DNA from: a virus
IMG/VR virus record: IMGVR_UViG_3300021085_000282
Location: 1 to 20,251 of that record
Strand: one strand, 5' to 3'
DNA: 20,251 nt
The notes under the pieces: model-generated
What the model was told of the DNA's origin: nothing
Databases searched by the model: none
The model's input: the letters and a program-made list of their open reading frames with translations, nothing else
Part shown: one piece after another, positions 1 to 6,910 of the stretch
How the letters are laid out: each line of letters begins with the position of its first letter
Position numbering within the stretch: position 1 is the first letter of the stretch
Program-made: the position numbers and the translations under genes

Positions 1-1294
1 AGTCTTCGCTGACCATGTATCAACAAACGCACTATATGGTTCTGGACACTACCCAAAGATACAGAAATATCCTGGCCTTCGTAGTAAGCGTCACTCCAAC
101 ACTAAGTCTGGATGGGATGCACACCGTTGGGTAAAGGAAGAGGGCAGAGGCCTTAACATTAACCCTGACGACCCAGTAGGCAACGAGAACGGCTACCACT
201 TCACATTAGATGACACTCGTGTCGTAGATGAGGCTTGGATACGTTTTAACGGCTACGAAGTCGGCTTACCACAGATAGAGCAGTTGTGGGTTCTTTGCAC
301 AGTATTGGACGAAGAGTGCATCATCCGTATGCAACTAAACCCATACGGCAGACAGTTCCCAGTAGCCTTCGGCGGTTTATATAATGACCAGCATAAGACA
401 TACAGCCAATCATTATATGACATACTATTGCCGATGCACGAGATTAGCACATGGCTACTACGCTCACGTATCGACAACGTACAGGCCGCTCTTAACAATT
501 TAATATTCGTAGACCCTACAGCAGTTAGTGTCCCCGACTTAATAGACCGAAACCCTTGGGGTGTAGTTCGTACTTTGCCAGGCACTAAGCCAGGCGACGG
601 CATATTCATAGCTGAAGTCCCCGACGTAACGAGAGGACACTGGAACGACATAGCCGCAATGTCCGACTTGAAGCAACGTGTCAGTGCCGCATCAGACGCT
701 CAACAAGGTATGCCAACAGCAGACGGTGTAAGAACTGCGACAGAAATACAACGACTTACGCAACTTGGGTCACAACGTCTAGGCGTTCTGGCTCGTGTAC
801 TATCAGCACAATCTGTACGTCCGCTTGTCAGAATGATGACAGCAAACTTACAGGACGCTCTTTCCTACGAAGGTTCTCTACGCATGATGGAAGGTCAAGC
901 ACCAGGCGAACTTAGTGGCATGGTCAATGATGGCTACATGGACTTCGACGTTTCTATGCTTCAGGGGGACATTGATTACTTGGTAGTGGATGGGACGCTC
1001 CCCGTAGAGCCAACAAGAAACGCAGAGACTTGGATGAATATGCTTCAAGTTATAGGCCAGTCTGGTCTTCAGATGGAGTACAAGACAGGCAAAGTCGTAG
1101 AAGAAGCTATCCGTGCAATGGGTGTCTCCGACGTAGACCAATTTAGAATTAGTAAAGAAGAAGCGTCACAGGGCATGACCCCTTCACAGCAGATGGCTAT
1201 GATGGAGAAAGCTCGTGGAGCAAACGTGATGCCAGAAGAACAGCTTCAGCGCGAAGTGGAAAAAGGGAACCTCAAACCAGCGGGAGCTAAATAA
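1..1294 (+). CDS. Portal protein, 5'-truncated by the window edge
   Basis: The reading frame is open from base 2 to the TAA at 1292-1294, giving 430 residues of a protein whose start lies upstream. It resembles portal (head-tail connector) proteins of short-tailed marine phages, which form the dodecameric ring through which DNA is packaged and ejected. Supporting features are the RVVDEAWIRFNGYEVGLPQ stretch, the QLNPYGRQFPVAFGGLYND segment followed by a long helix (SLYDILLPMHEISTWLLRSR), an NPWGVVRTLPG stretch, and a helical segment rich in Q and R (TATEIQRLTQLGSQRLGVLARVL) typical of the portal stem and wing. The C-terminal tail is charged and Met/Gln-rich. Portals of this kind usually have about 600-700 residues, so roughly a third is missing. 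The stop overlaps the next start as TAATG, suggesting translational coupling. The portal call is by sequence feel plus its place upstream of scaffold and coat. An internal ATG at 284 is not the real start. Confidence 0.85.
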   Translation, partial: VFADHVSTNALYGSGHYPKIQKYPGLRSKRHSNTKSGWDAHRWVKEEGRGLNINPDDPVGNENGYHFTLDDTRVVDEAWIRFNGYEVGLPQIEQLWVLCTVLDEECIIRMQLNPYGRQFPVAFGGLYNDQHKTYSQSLYDILLPMHEISTWLLRSRIDNVQAALNNLIFVDPTAVSVPDLIDRNPWGVVRTLPGTKPGDGIFIAEVPDVTRGHWNDIAAMSDLKQRVSAASDAQQGMPTADGVRTATEIQRLTQLGSQRLGVLARVLSAQSVRPLVRMMTANLQDALSYEGSLRMMEGQAPGELSGMVNDGYMDFDVSMLQGDIDYLVVDGTLPVEPTRNAETWMNMLQVIGQSGLQMEYKTGKVVEEAIRAMGVSDVDQFRISKEEASQGMTPSQQMAMMEKARGANVMPEEQLQREVEKGNLKPAGAK

Positions 1295-1584
1295 TGACAA
1301 CTCCATCACCAGAAGAATTAGAGACTGCCGCTAACTTCAGTGGTATCCAAAAAGATTACATCAGGGCTACAGTAAAGAGCCTAGTCACGGCTGAGATAAA
1401 CAATCTTCGTACAGAGATACTAAGAGCTATAGGTGACGCTAACACACCAACTTCTTCGGACAATGTTCTTTCATCCTTGAAGAAGAGGGTAGAAGATGTG
1501 GAAGCTCGCTACAACGAGGACGACAAGTACACCCTAACTCCTGCTAAATTGGTTATGTTGCAGAAGAAAATGGGGATTGAATAA
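1294..1584 (+). CDS. Small coiled-coil protein of unknown function
   Basis: This 96-residue protein begins on the ATG of a TAATG overlap with the portal gene and ends in another TAATG overlap with the next gene, so all three are probably translated together. I do not recognise a family. Residues about 20-75 look helical with heptad-like spacing (a VKSLVTAEINNLRTEILRAIG stretch, then LSSLKKRVEDVEARY), and the C-terminus is LTPAKLVMLQKKMGIE. There is no signal peptide or membrane segment. Its place between portal and fibre-type genes suggests a minor virion or assembly protein, but this is context only. Confidence 0.75.
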   Translation: MTTPSPEELETAANFSGIQKDYIRATVKSLVTAEINNLRTEILRAIGDANTPTSSDNVLSSLKKRVEDVEARYNEDDKYTLTPAKLVMLQKKMGIE

Positions 1585-2099
1585 TGGCGTTTACCCGTCC
1601 AACCAGTGAACAGATACAGTTTCGGTCAGCACTGACTGGAACTCATTCTTTGGACACTTACTTGGAAGCTACTGAAAAAGGTGGCTTCACCTTACCACAG
1701 CTTATGGGTAACTTGTTCACTTCCGCTGGTGAGCTAGACCCAACCGCTATTGAATTTAGAGTGGTACAGAACGGCGGCACCCCCGTATTCCAAGCCAGAT
1801 TTGGTCACTTCACCAGCCTAACAGCGGGCTGGGTAAGCACTAATCAAAACTTCTTCCACCAACGTGGAGCATATGTCGCTGGCACCGACTACGAAAGATT
1901 GGACATGGTATATGTAGGCGATAAGGCTTACATCTGCAAAACTCCCCACAACGCCCCAGCCGTACTAGATGGTACGTTCTGGCAGTTATTTTTTGATGGG
2001 GACGACGTGTTCAATGAAATAAGTCAATTTAGACTGAATAGTGAACCCCGCTTGGACTTGCTGGAAGAGTCGGTTTTATTAAACATAGACGTTCTTTAG
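1584..2099 (+). CDS. Fibre-adaptor-like structural protein with a chitin-binding-like module
   Basis: This 171-residue protein has two recognisable parts. Residues about 37-83 (from TLPQLMGNLFTSAG to TAGW) match, position by position, residues 38-81 of the tail fibre at 11009 (TVGELFGILFNEEG to EEEGW), an N-terminal module seen in fibres of T7-like marine phages. Residues about 90-136 have the layout of a CBM5/12-type carbohydrate-binding module: aromatic-Gly-x-Tyr, then YERLDMVYVGDKAYICK, then a closing FWQLF. The C-terminus is acidic and leucine-rich. The gene overlaps its upstream neighbour by one base and is followed by a strong SD for the large adhesin, so I infer that it links the adhesin to the virion or adds a sugar-binding surface. 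Function is inferred. Confidence 0.72.
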   Translation: MAFTRPTSEQIQFRSALTGTHSLDTYLEATEKGGFTLPQLMGNLFTSAGELDPTAIEFRVVQNGGTPVFQARFGHFTSLTAGWVSTNQNFFHQRGAYVAGTDYERLDMVYVGDKAYICKTPHNAPAVLDGTFWQLFFDGDDVFNEISQFRLNSEPRLDLLEESVLLNIDVL

Positions 2100-2104
2100 G
2101 AGGT
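2098..2104 (+). promoter_or_regulatory. Strong Shine-Dalgarno for the RCC1 adhesin gene
   Basis: AGGAGGT lies 8 nt before the ATG at 2113 and overlaps the TAG stop (2097-2099) of the upstream gene. It is close to a full anti-SD match, stronger than most in the window, and fixes the adhesin start at 2113. Confidence 0.75.
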
Positions 2105-2112
2105 AATTCAGG

Positions 2113-4710
2113 ATGTCAACACAATCGCTTAGAGAGCTTGTTGAAGCAATTAAAGGTCAGGGTAAAACTCTGGCAGGGGCGCAAGGCGCAACAGCCGCTA
2201 CCGCCCGTGACCTAGTTTATCTGTCCACATCAGTTGAAAGACTGTTCGGCGCAGACGCAATTTTAGAACTGATTGATAGTGCCGCAAGGCCTGTTGAACA
2301 CTTAGAGCTATCACTTGCTTCAAGCAACGCTCAGACGCTCACAGTCGATCAGGTAACTAAACAAGTTATTCGTGTAACGAACACTAGCCCAACTTTCTCG
2401 GCTACCGATTACACAATTACAATTCCAGAGCGGGGCGTAGCCTTTGTTGTGGACAACGAATTAACTATCCCAATTAAAGTAAAGACATCAACACAGACTA
2501 CTAACATTCCTAGCATCGCCGCTGGCGAGACAGGTTGGGTATTCTGTGACGGTAATGTCGTTGAGTTTGTTGTAGATGTTGCGGCTATTACCTCTGCGCT
2601 CACATCTGTAACACAAGACCCAGGTGACATGATCTACCGTTCTGGTGTCCCAGTAAACTCTTTCAAAGAGTACAACGTAGTAACTCAGAACTGGGGTTCA
2701 GGCTCACGGTTCTACTTTAGCGGTGAAAGCCGTGAATTTGGTTCTCCTTACAACAACGAGAAAACACCAAACATTACGCTGTACCCAAGTGTCACATACA
2801 AGTTTGACACATCAAACGACACCATGACTGGTCACACACTAAAGTTCTCCATCACACAAGATGGCACAAACAACAGTGGCGTAGAGCTTCTTGACCTTGA
2901 CGCTGACACCAACATTGATGTGACATACGTCGGCACACCAGGAACCGCTGGTGCTTACACTCAAGTAGTTGTTCCTGCTACTGGCTCACCAGCTACTATG
3001 TACTATTACTGTAGCAACCATGCAGGCATGGGTGGTGACGGTGTAGTAACTATCGCAACGGCCTCTGGTGTAACAAAACTTCCTCTCGGAAACGCTAACA
3101 ATGTTCTTTCTGTGGATGCTTTTGGTGAAAAGCCGAAATGGGTTCAGCCTAAAAGAATTAACGGAGTAAAGGGCGGCGTAGCTTGTTTGCCTTGGGATTA
3201 CACAGGTGCATGGTCAGACGGTGAAATAAAGCTGGCTAACCACATTACGGACGCAACCGTATTCCCTCACGCCGCAAACAAAGGCACATACGACAGTTCT
3301 AAAAACCAAATGCAGGGCTACCGTGGTGGTGGCTTTTTGTACTGGGATAATGGTTCTGTAAGACAGTCTGTTTTCGGATCAAACACCGAAGGAAGAACTG
3401 CTTGCGCCGCAGACAGCAACCACACCTTCAGCAGTGGTGCTTTAGCTAAATCATCTGACGGCAAGTACGGCTATCAAGCCTCTGATGGTTTTCCTAACCA
3501 GTATGCCGCAAAGCAAGTTTGCACAGCGCATAGTATGTCTTCTTACGTAGACACAGGCGGTAACGTCTGGATGTGTGGTCATGGCGACCAAGGTCAGATG
3601 GGCGATGGCGCACTTGTGGACAGAACAAATTGGACAAGGGCTAATATTCCGACATCTGCTGGTCGCGCAAGATACGTTCACTCCACCTCATCTGGTTCAG
3701 CGGCATCTATTAGCTGGTGTGCTTTGATGGAAAACGGCGACGTTTACTCTTGGGGTGCTGGCGTACATAGTCAGACAGGGCAAGGTAGCACAGCAAACGT
3801 GTCAACCCCGACTAAGATTAACGCACTTTCTAACATTCGTTCTATTACTGCTGGTGGCGGTGACGACGGAACTTGGGCCGCAATCGACGAGAGCAACAAC
3901 TTGTGGATGTGGGGACGTAACGGAGATGGGCAGTGTGGAAACGGTTCAACAACCGATATCTCTACTCCAGTCCAAATCAACGTGGCCTCTCAGCCTGTTG
4001 CCAAGGTAGTTATCCAAGGCTTCACTGACGAAGTACACACTCTGGTTATGACAGCTAATGGTCGTTGCTACGCGATGGGTTGTAATGCTGTTGGTCAGTT
4101 AGGAGATGGTTCTACTACTGCACGAAACACACCAACTCTAGTATCTAACCTCGGACTTAATGCTAACCAGTACGTTATTGATATCTGGGCAATGGCAGGA
4201 CGTTACGGATGCTCATTCTTCCTTACAGACAACGGTGACATGTACGCATGTGGCAAAAACAACCGTGGCATGTTGGGAGTAGGTGATACTTCTGATAAAG
4301 CCTCACCAACACTGATGGTAGATAACATTAAGTGGTGTAGTGAGATTTGTACTTCAGGTACATCTGACAACACTTCCTATTATTACAACCAAATTCTGTT
4401 CCTCTCACACGACAACCTCGCAGACCGTATGGCTCGTGCAAAAGGTACAGTTAGAAGTGCTGGTTACAGTAACAACGCAATGGGTAAAAGTGCGCGCCCG
4501 ACTAACGAAACCTCACCTCGACCTATCATTCACCAGATGCAGGGACAGATTAGGTTCATTGCTATGTGGGGCTATCACACAAGTAGCACCCAAGAAATGT
4601 GTGCTGGCTGTGTCGATGAAAACGGTAAGTTCTGGACATGGGGCTACTCATCAACGAACTCGCTAGGCGGTAATCCAGCTCAAAGCACGCCCGCACTCGT
4701 GAGGCATTAA
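2113..4710 (+). CDS. Large adhesin/tail-fibre protein: cupredoxin-like module plus RCC1 beta-propeller
   Basis: This 865-residue protein is probably a receptor-binding or decoration protein. An N-terminal part (1-195, helical then beta-rich) is followed by a cupredoxin-like module at about 200-315, with His241, then YYYCSNHAGMGG supplying Cys300, His303 and Met306. From about residue 480 to the end there are seven copies of the RCC1/ATS1 repeat core (G-x-hydrophobic-aromatic-x-x-G...G.(L/M)G): near 483 (GNVWMCGHGDQGQMG), 542 (GDVYSWGAG), 597 (LWMWGRNGDGQCG), 650 (GRCYAMGCNAVGQLG), 708 (GDMYACGKNNRGMLG), 778 (GTVRSAGYSNNAMG) and 838 (GKFWTWGYSS). Most are followed by the usual S/T-P segment. 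Seven copies fit a complete seven-bladed propeller. RCC1 folds in eukaryotes bind proteins or nucleosomes; in phage a surface-binding role is inferred. It follows the 171-residue adaptor-like gene by 13 nt. Confidence 0.8.
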   Translation: MSTQSLRELVEAIKGQGKTLAGAQGATAATARDLVYLSTSVERLFGADAILELIDSAARPVEHLELSLASSNAQTLTVDQVTKQVIRVTNTSPTFSATDYTITIPERGVAFVVDNELTIPIKVKTSTQTTNIPSIAAGETGWVFCDGNVVEFVVDVAAITSALTSVTQDPGDMIYRSGVPVNSFKEYNVVTQNWGSGSRFYFSGESREFGSPYNNEKTPNITLYPSVTYKFDTSNDTMTGHTLKFSITQDGTNNSGVELLDLDADTNIDVTYVGTPGTAGAYTQVVVPATGSPATMYYYCSNHAGMGGDGVVTIATASGVTKLPLGNANNVLSVDAFGEKPKWVQPKRINGVKGGVACLPWDYTGAWSDGEIKLANHITDATVFPHAANKGTYDSSKNQMQGYRGGGFLYWDNGSVRQSVFGSNTEGRTACAADSNHTFSSGALAKSSDGKYGYQASDGFPNQYAAKQVCTAHSMSSYVDTGGNVWMCGHGDQGQMGDGALVDRTNWTRANIPTSAGRARYVHSTSSGSAASISWCALMENGDVYSWGAGVHSQTGQGSTANVSTPTKINALSNIRSITAGGGDDGTWAAIDESNNLWMWGRNGDGQCGNGSTTDISTPVQINVASQPVAKVVIQGFTDEVHTLVMTANGRCYAMGCNAVGQLGDGSTTARNTPTLVSNLGLNANQYVIDIWAMAGRYGCSFFLTDNGDMYACGKNNRGMLGVGDTSDKASPTLMVDNIKWCSEICTSGTSDNTSYYYNQILFLSHDNLADRMARAKGTVRSAGYSNNAMGKSARPTNETSPRPIIHQMQGQIRFIAMWGYHTSSTQEMCAGCVDENGKFWTWGYSSTNSLGGNPAQSTPALVRH

Positions 4711-4723
4711 GGGAGAATAAATA

Positions 4724-5062
4724 ATGTCTGAAATGACTATAGACAATCTAAACCAACCAATGAAGTTGTATTCAGCCCAGAACATAACAATATCTGGTCA
4801 AGAATGGGACGCGGCAGATTACGCCTCTGTCTGTAACTTCAACGATACTTACTTCTTTGCCGTGTCTGACGCGGCGAAGGATGACTTTCTAGGTTGGATT
4901 GAAGACATGGAATTGGTAACGAACAACTATGTTTTGAATGAGTGTAAACAAAACTCACCGAAACTATTTGGCGTTGAAGACCTCGATGCTTATGCGGCAA
5001 AGCTAGGCATAGTAGTTGATGAAGACAAGTTTGAGGAAGACCGAGTAGCTTACGGAGCCTAA
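4724..5062 (+). CDS. Hypothetical acidic protein after the adhesin
   Basis: The 112-residue product starts at an ATG with GGGAG 8 nt upstream, just after the adhesin stop. I do not recognise its family. It is acidic and contains aromatic patches (WDAADYASVCNFNDTYFFAV), a helical middle (SDAAKDDFLGWIEDMELV) and a charged C-terminus (VVDEDKFEEDRVAYGA). It has no signal peptide or membrane segment. Its place directly after an adhesin gene is where phages often put a tail fibre chaperone or assembly factor, but nothing in the sequence proves that role. Confidence 0.72.
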   Translation: MSEMTIDNLNQPMKLYSAQNITISGQEWDAADYASVCNFNDTYFFAVSDAAKDDFLGWIEDMELVTNNYVLNECKQNSPKLFGVEDLDAYAAKLGIVVDEDKFEEDRVAYGA

Positions 5063-5064
5063 AG

Positions 5065-5316
5065 GTGAACCACAAACTCACGGATATCCAGCTAGAAGAA
5101 CTTCTCGAAAGAGCGGCTCATCGTGGTGCGGTCAGTGCTTTGAAGTCTGTTGGGCTTCAGGACGACGACGCACCTAACGACGTGCGCGACTTACGTTCCT
5201 TGATTGACGGATGGAGAAGTGTGAAGAAGTCCATTCTCCACACAGTCGTCAAGGCATTGGTAATCTTCTTGCTGGGCATCTTATCAATGGGAGCTTGGAC
5301 TAATTTCCATGACTAA
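5065..5316 (+). CDS. DUF6127-like single-span membrane protein
   Basis: The 83-residue protein starts at a GTG (5065) two bases after the upstream stop, with GGAG at 5054-5057. The N-terminal half has the pattern LEELLERAAHRGAVSAL, then VGLQDDDAPNDVRDLRSLIDGWRSVKKS, which I recognise as typical of DUF6127, a short family from alphaproteobacteria and their phages. Residues about 59-77 form one hydrophobic helix (HTVVKALVIFLLGILSMGAW), leaving a cytoplasmic-looking charged N-domain and a very short C-terminal tail. One membrane span in a phage late operon makes a holin or other lysis accessory conceivable, but DUF6127 has no established function and I see no lysin here. It overlaps the next gene by 8 nt. 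Confidence 0.8.
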   Translation: MNHKLTDIQLEELLERAAHRGAVSALKSVGLQDDDAPNDVRDLRSLIDGWRSVKKSILHTVVKALVIFLLGILSMGAWTNFHD

Positions 5317-5584
5317 AGCAGAAGAGAAAAGAATTTTAGAAGAGCTTATGGCTTCATCTGGCTGGGCATTACTCGAAAGCAAGATGAAGGATGAGATCGT
5401 CAACGCGGCATTTGCTATGGCTGAGAACGCTCGGCTAACAGTTGACGAGATGAACTTCCGAAGGGGGGCCATGTGGGCCGCTCGTCGGGTAATTGAACTG
5501 CCTACCAATATGAAAACACTGATTGATAATGACTTGCTGATGGATGCGGCAATAGCTGTAGAGGCAGAAGCAAACAAACAATAG
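5309..5584 (+). CDS. Hypothetical protein upstream of the scaffold
   Basis: This 91-residue, mostly helical protein starts inside the end of the DUF6127-like gene (8 nt overlap). The central sequence NFRRGAMWAARRVIELP resembles a segment of small phage proteins that often sit just before the head genes, but I cannot name a family or function. It has a charged N-terminus (MTKAEEKRILEELM) and an alanine-rich C-terminus (AAIAVEAEANKQ), with no membrane segment. Position suggests co-expression with head genes. Confidence 0.72.
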   Translation: MTKAEEKRILEELMASSGWALLESKMKDEIVNAAFAMAENARLTVDEMNFRRGAMWAARRVIELPTNMKTLIDNDLLMDAAIAVEAEANKQ

Positions 5585-5586
5585 AA

Positions 5587-5596
5587 CGCTACGGCT
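5587..5596 (+). repeat. CGCTACGGCT repeat, copy 1 (scaffold leader)
   Basis: An exact 10-mer in the 51 bp between the stop at 5584 and the scaffold start at 5636. With one flanking base on each side it is the same 12-mer (ACGCTACGGCTT) found in the capsid leader at 6788-6799. Role unknown; a regulatory or promoter element is possible. Confidence 0.6.
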
Positions 5597-5609
5597 TTCG
5601 TAAACAGTC

Positions 5610-5619
5610 CGCTACGGCT
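5610..5619 (+). repeat. CGCTACGGCT repeat, copy 2 (scaffold leader)
   Basis: A second exact copy 23 bases after the first, in the same short leader and just upstream of the scaffold SD (GAGGAG, about 5625). The two copies are about two helical turns apart. Confidence 0.6.
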
Positions 5620-5635
5620 GACAGAGGAGAAGAAG

Positions 5636-6730
5636 ATGGCTACCGAACAGGATAAGGCCTTTATCGACCAGATGGCTGGTCAACAACTGGGTGACGCAAA
5701 CGCTACGGCTCCAGCACAACCACAGCAACCAATGCCACAACAGGCACAAGCACCGCAACAGCCCCCAGCAGAGAAGGAAACTCCTACTACTGATCAGGAA
5801 AAAGCGGCGGCAAAAGTATCACCGAAGACCGAAGGCGATGCTTCTCTGGAAGAGAGCATTAAGATGTTTGAGGTTGATTTCGGAGATGAGAAAAGAAATC
5901 TATCTGAGGCTCAAGTACGAGAGACCTTCAACAGATATCGTGACTTAAATCACAAACATGCCAATGAGATTAAGCCTATGGAGCCTGCCATTAACTTGGT
6001 TAGGGATATCATGGAACGGGCTAAAGCAAATGGTAAGGACATCAACGGCGATGATATGGCCCAGTTCTTACAAGCGGCAACTCAGGCGTACATCAAAAAC
6101 CCTACAATGGGCGCACAAAAAGATAACACCCCTGATACTAAGGGTGAGCCAGTCGCAGGAAAACGAAACCTCGCAAGTGAGGTAGAGAACCAAATCACTC
6201 GTTGGGAAGAAGAGAACGCTATCTCTTTGCCACCTATGTACCGTGATGGTTTTGCTACCATACAAGCTATGCAACAGGAAAATGCACAGCTACGCGACAT
6301 GATGAACCAGTTCTTAGCTACTAGCCAGAACATCAATCAGGATGCGGCACAAGCGGCAGTTAGTGCTGAGAGCCAAGCGAACAATGCTTATCGTCAGCAA
6401 GCGGCTAACAACTTAAATATGGCTCAACAAAAATCTGGTTTACCAGATACCGACGAAGAAGACTTTTTTAATTTTGCATTTGAGCGGGGCTTCACTATTG
6501 AAGACTTCATTGACCGTGACCTAACAGAAAAAGTTATGGGTGACTTCGCGGCAGTAAAGAATAGCCCTGAAATGGATCGCCTACGTAATATGGCTCAACG
6601 TCGTCAGGCTTATACGGGTGCTATGTCATCCACGCCAGGCGCATCTGGAGAGATGGCACAGCCAAATCCTGACCAAGACTTTATGAATAGCGTTGCTGAA
6701 AAGGCTATGCGTAAGCGCAACATGATATAA
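5636..6730 (+). CDS. Capsid assembly scaffolding protein
   Basis: The 364-residue product lies between portal and major capsid genes, the usual scaffold position. Its composition is typical of scaffolds: a disordered Pro/Gln-rich N-terminal part (about 24-50, with runs such as QPQQPMPQQAQAPQQPP), an acidic middle (SLEESIKMFEVDFGDEKRNLSE), long predicted helices (residues about 95-160 and 185-260), and a basic C-terminus (EKAMRKRNMI) like the coat-binding tails of T7/P22-type scaffolds. Scaffolds coassemble with coat protein into a procapsid and then leave. Scaffold families diverge strongly, so the call rests on position, length and composition rather than on a signature. A GAGGAG SD precedes the ATG, and the leader holds two copies of a 10-mer also found before the capsid gene. 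A hairpin follows the stop. Confidence 0.78.
   Translation: MATEQDKAFIDQMAGQQLGDANATAPAQPQQPMPQQAQAPQQPPAEKETPTTDQEKAAAKVSPKTEGDASLEESIKMFEVDFGDEKRNLSEAQVRETFNRYRDLNHKHANEIKPMEPAINLVRDIMERAKANGKDINGDDMAQFLQAATQAYIKNPTMGAQKDNTPDTKGEPVAGKRNLASEVENQITRWEEENAISLPPMYRDGFATIQAMQQENAQLRDMMNQFLATSQNINQDAAQAAVSAESQANNAYRQQAANNLNMAQQKSGLPDTDEEDFFNFAFERGFTIEDFIDRDLTEKVMGDFAAVKNSPEMDRLRNMAQRRQAYTGAMSSTPGASGEMAQPNPDQDFMNSVAEKAMRKRNMI
5701..5710 (+). repeat. CGCTACGGCT repeat, copy 3 (inside the scaffold gene)
   Basis: An exact copy inside codons for A-N-A-T-A near the scaffold N-terminus. It may be chance, or a leftover of local duplication around the gene start. Confidence 0.45.
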
Positions 6731-6737
6731 TTCTTAA

Positions 6738-6763
6738 AAGAGGGACGACATTATGTCCCTCTT
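6738..6763 (+). terminator. Hairpin after the scaffold gene
   Basis: A perfect 9 bp stem (AAGAGGGAC / GTCCCTCTT) with an 8-base loop lies 8 nt after the scaffold stop. It is followed by ATAATTTAATAATAAAG rather than a clean T-run, so it may be a weak terminator or a processing/stability hairpin that separates scaffold from capsid transcripts. Confidence 0.6.
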
Positions 6764-6788
6764 ATAATTTAATAATAAAGTACAGTGA

Positions 6789-6798
6789 CGCTACGGCT
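6789..6798 (+). repeat. CGCTACGGCT repeat, copy 4 (capsid leader)
   Basis: A fourth exact copy in the leader of the major capsid gene, 122 bases before its start. It shares the flanking bases of copy 1, making a 12-mer. Confidence 0.6.
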
Positions 6799-6899
6799 TC
6801 ACAAAGCTGTGCAAAAATAAGGGTAAAAACAAACTATTAAGCTGTACGCTAAACTGTTTGTAGTGGCCCGCCAAATCTTAACGTAACCTTTAGTGTCAT

Positions 6900-6903
6900 G
6901 GAG
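6900..6903 (+). promoter_or_regulatory. Shine-Dalgarno deciding the capsid start
   Basis: GGAG lies 7 nt before the ATG at 6911. An in-frame GTG at 6893 would add six residues (MSWRYI) but the SD lies inside that extension, so 6911 is the better start. Confidence 0.75.
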
Positions 6904-6910
6904 ATATATT

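Larger units (their letters stand above)
6731..6910 (+). other. Scaffold-capsid intergenic leader
   Basis: This 180 bp gap is the longest non-coding stretch in the window. It holds a hairpin at 6738-6763, an AT-rich run, one copy of the CGCTACGGCT repeat at 6789, a possible weak stem (ACAAAC at 6829-6834 with GTTTGT at 6856-6861) and the capsid SD at 6900. I see no ORF, tRNA or clear sigma-70 promoter; a TATAAT at 6763-6768 lacks a matching -35. It is probably the regulatory leader of the capsid gene. Confidence 0.55.

Noticed and set aside
4340-4666. Plus-strand open frame of 108 codons inside the adhesin gene
   Set aside because: It is out of frame with the RCC1 repeats, which continue unbroken through this stretch.
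6763-6768. Perfect TATAAT (-10 box) in the capsid leader
   Set aside because: No -35 match at 16-18 nt spacing and no TG extension; it overlaps the AT-rich tail of a hairpin, so chance is likely.
6829-6861. ACAAAC/GTTTGT inverted repeat as a riboswitch or RNA gene
   Set aside because: Only 6 bp of stem with a 21-base loop and no recognised conserved structure.
6893-6910. GTG start extending the capsid protein by six residues
   Set aside because: The GGAG SD lies within this extension and is well spaced for the ATG at 6911.
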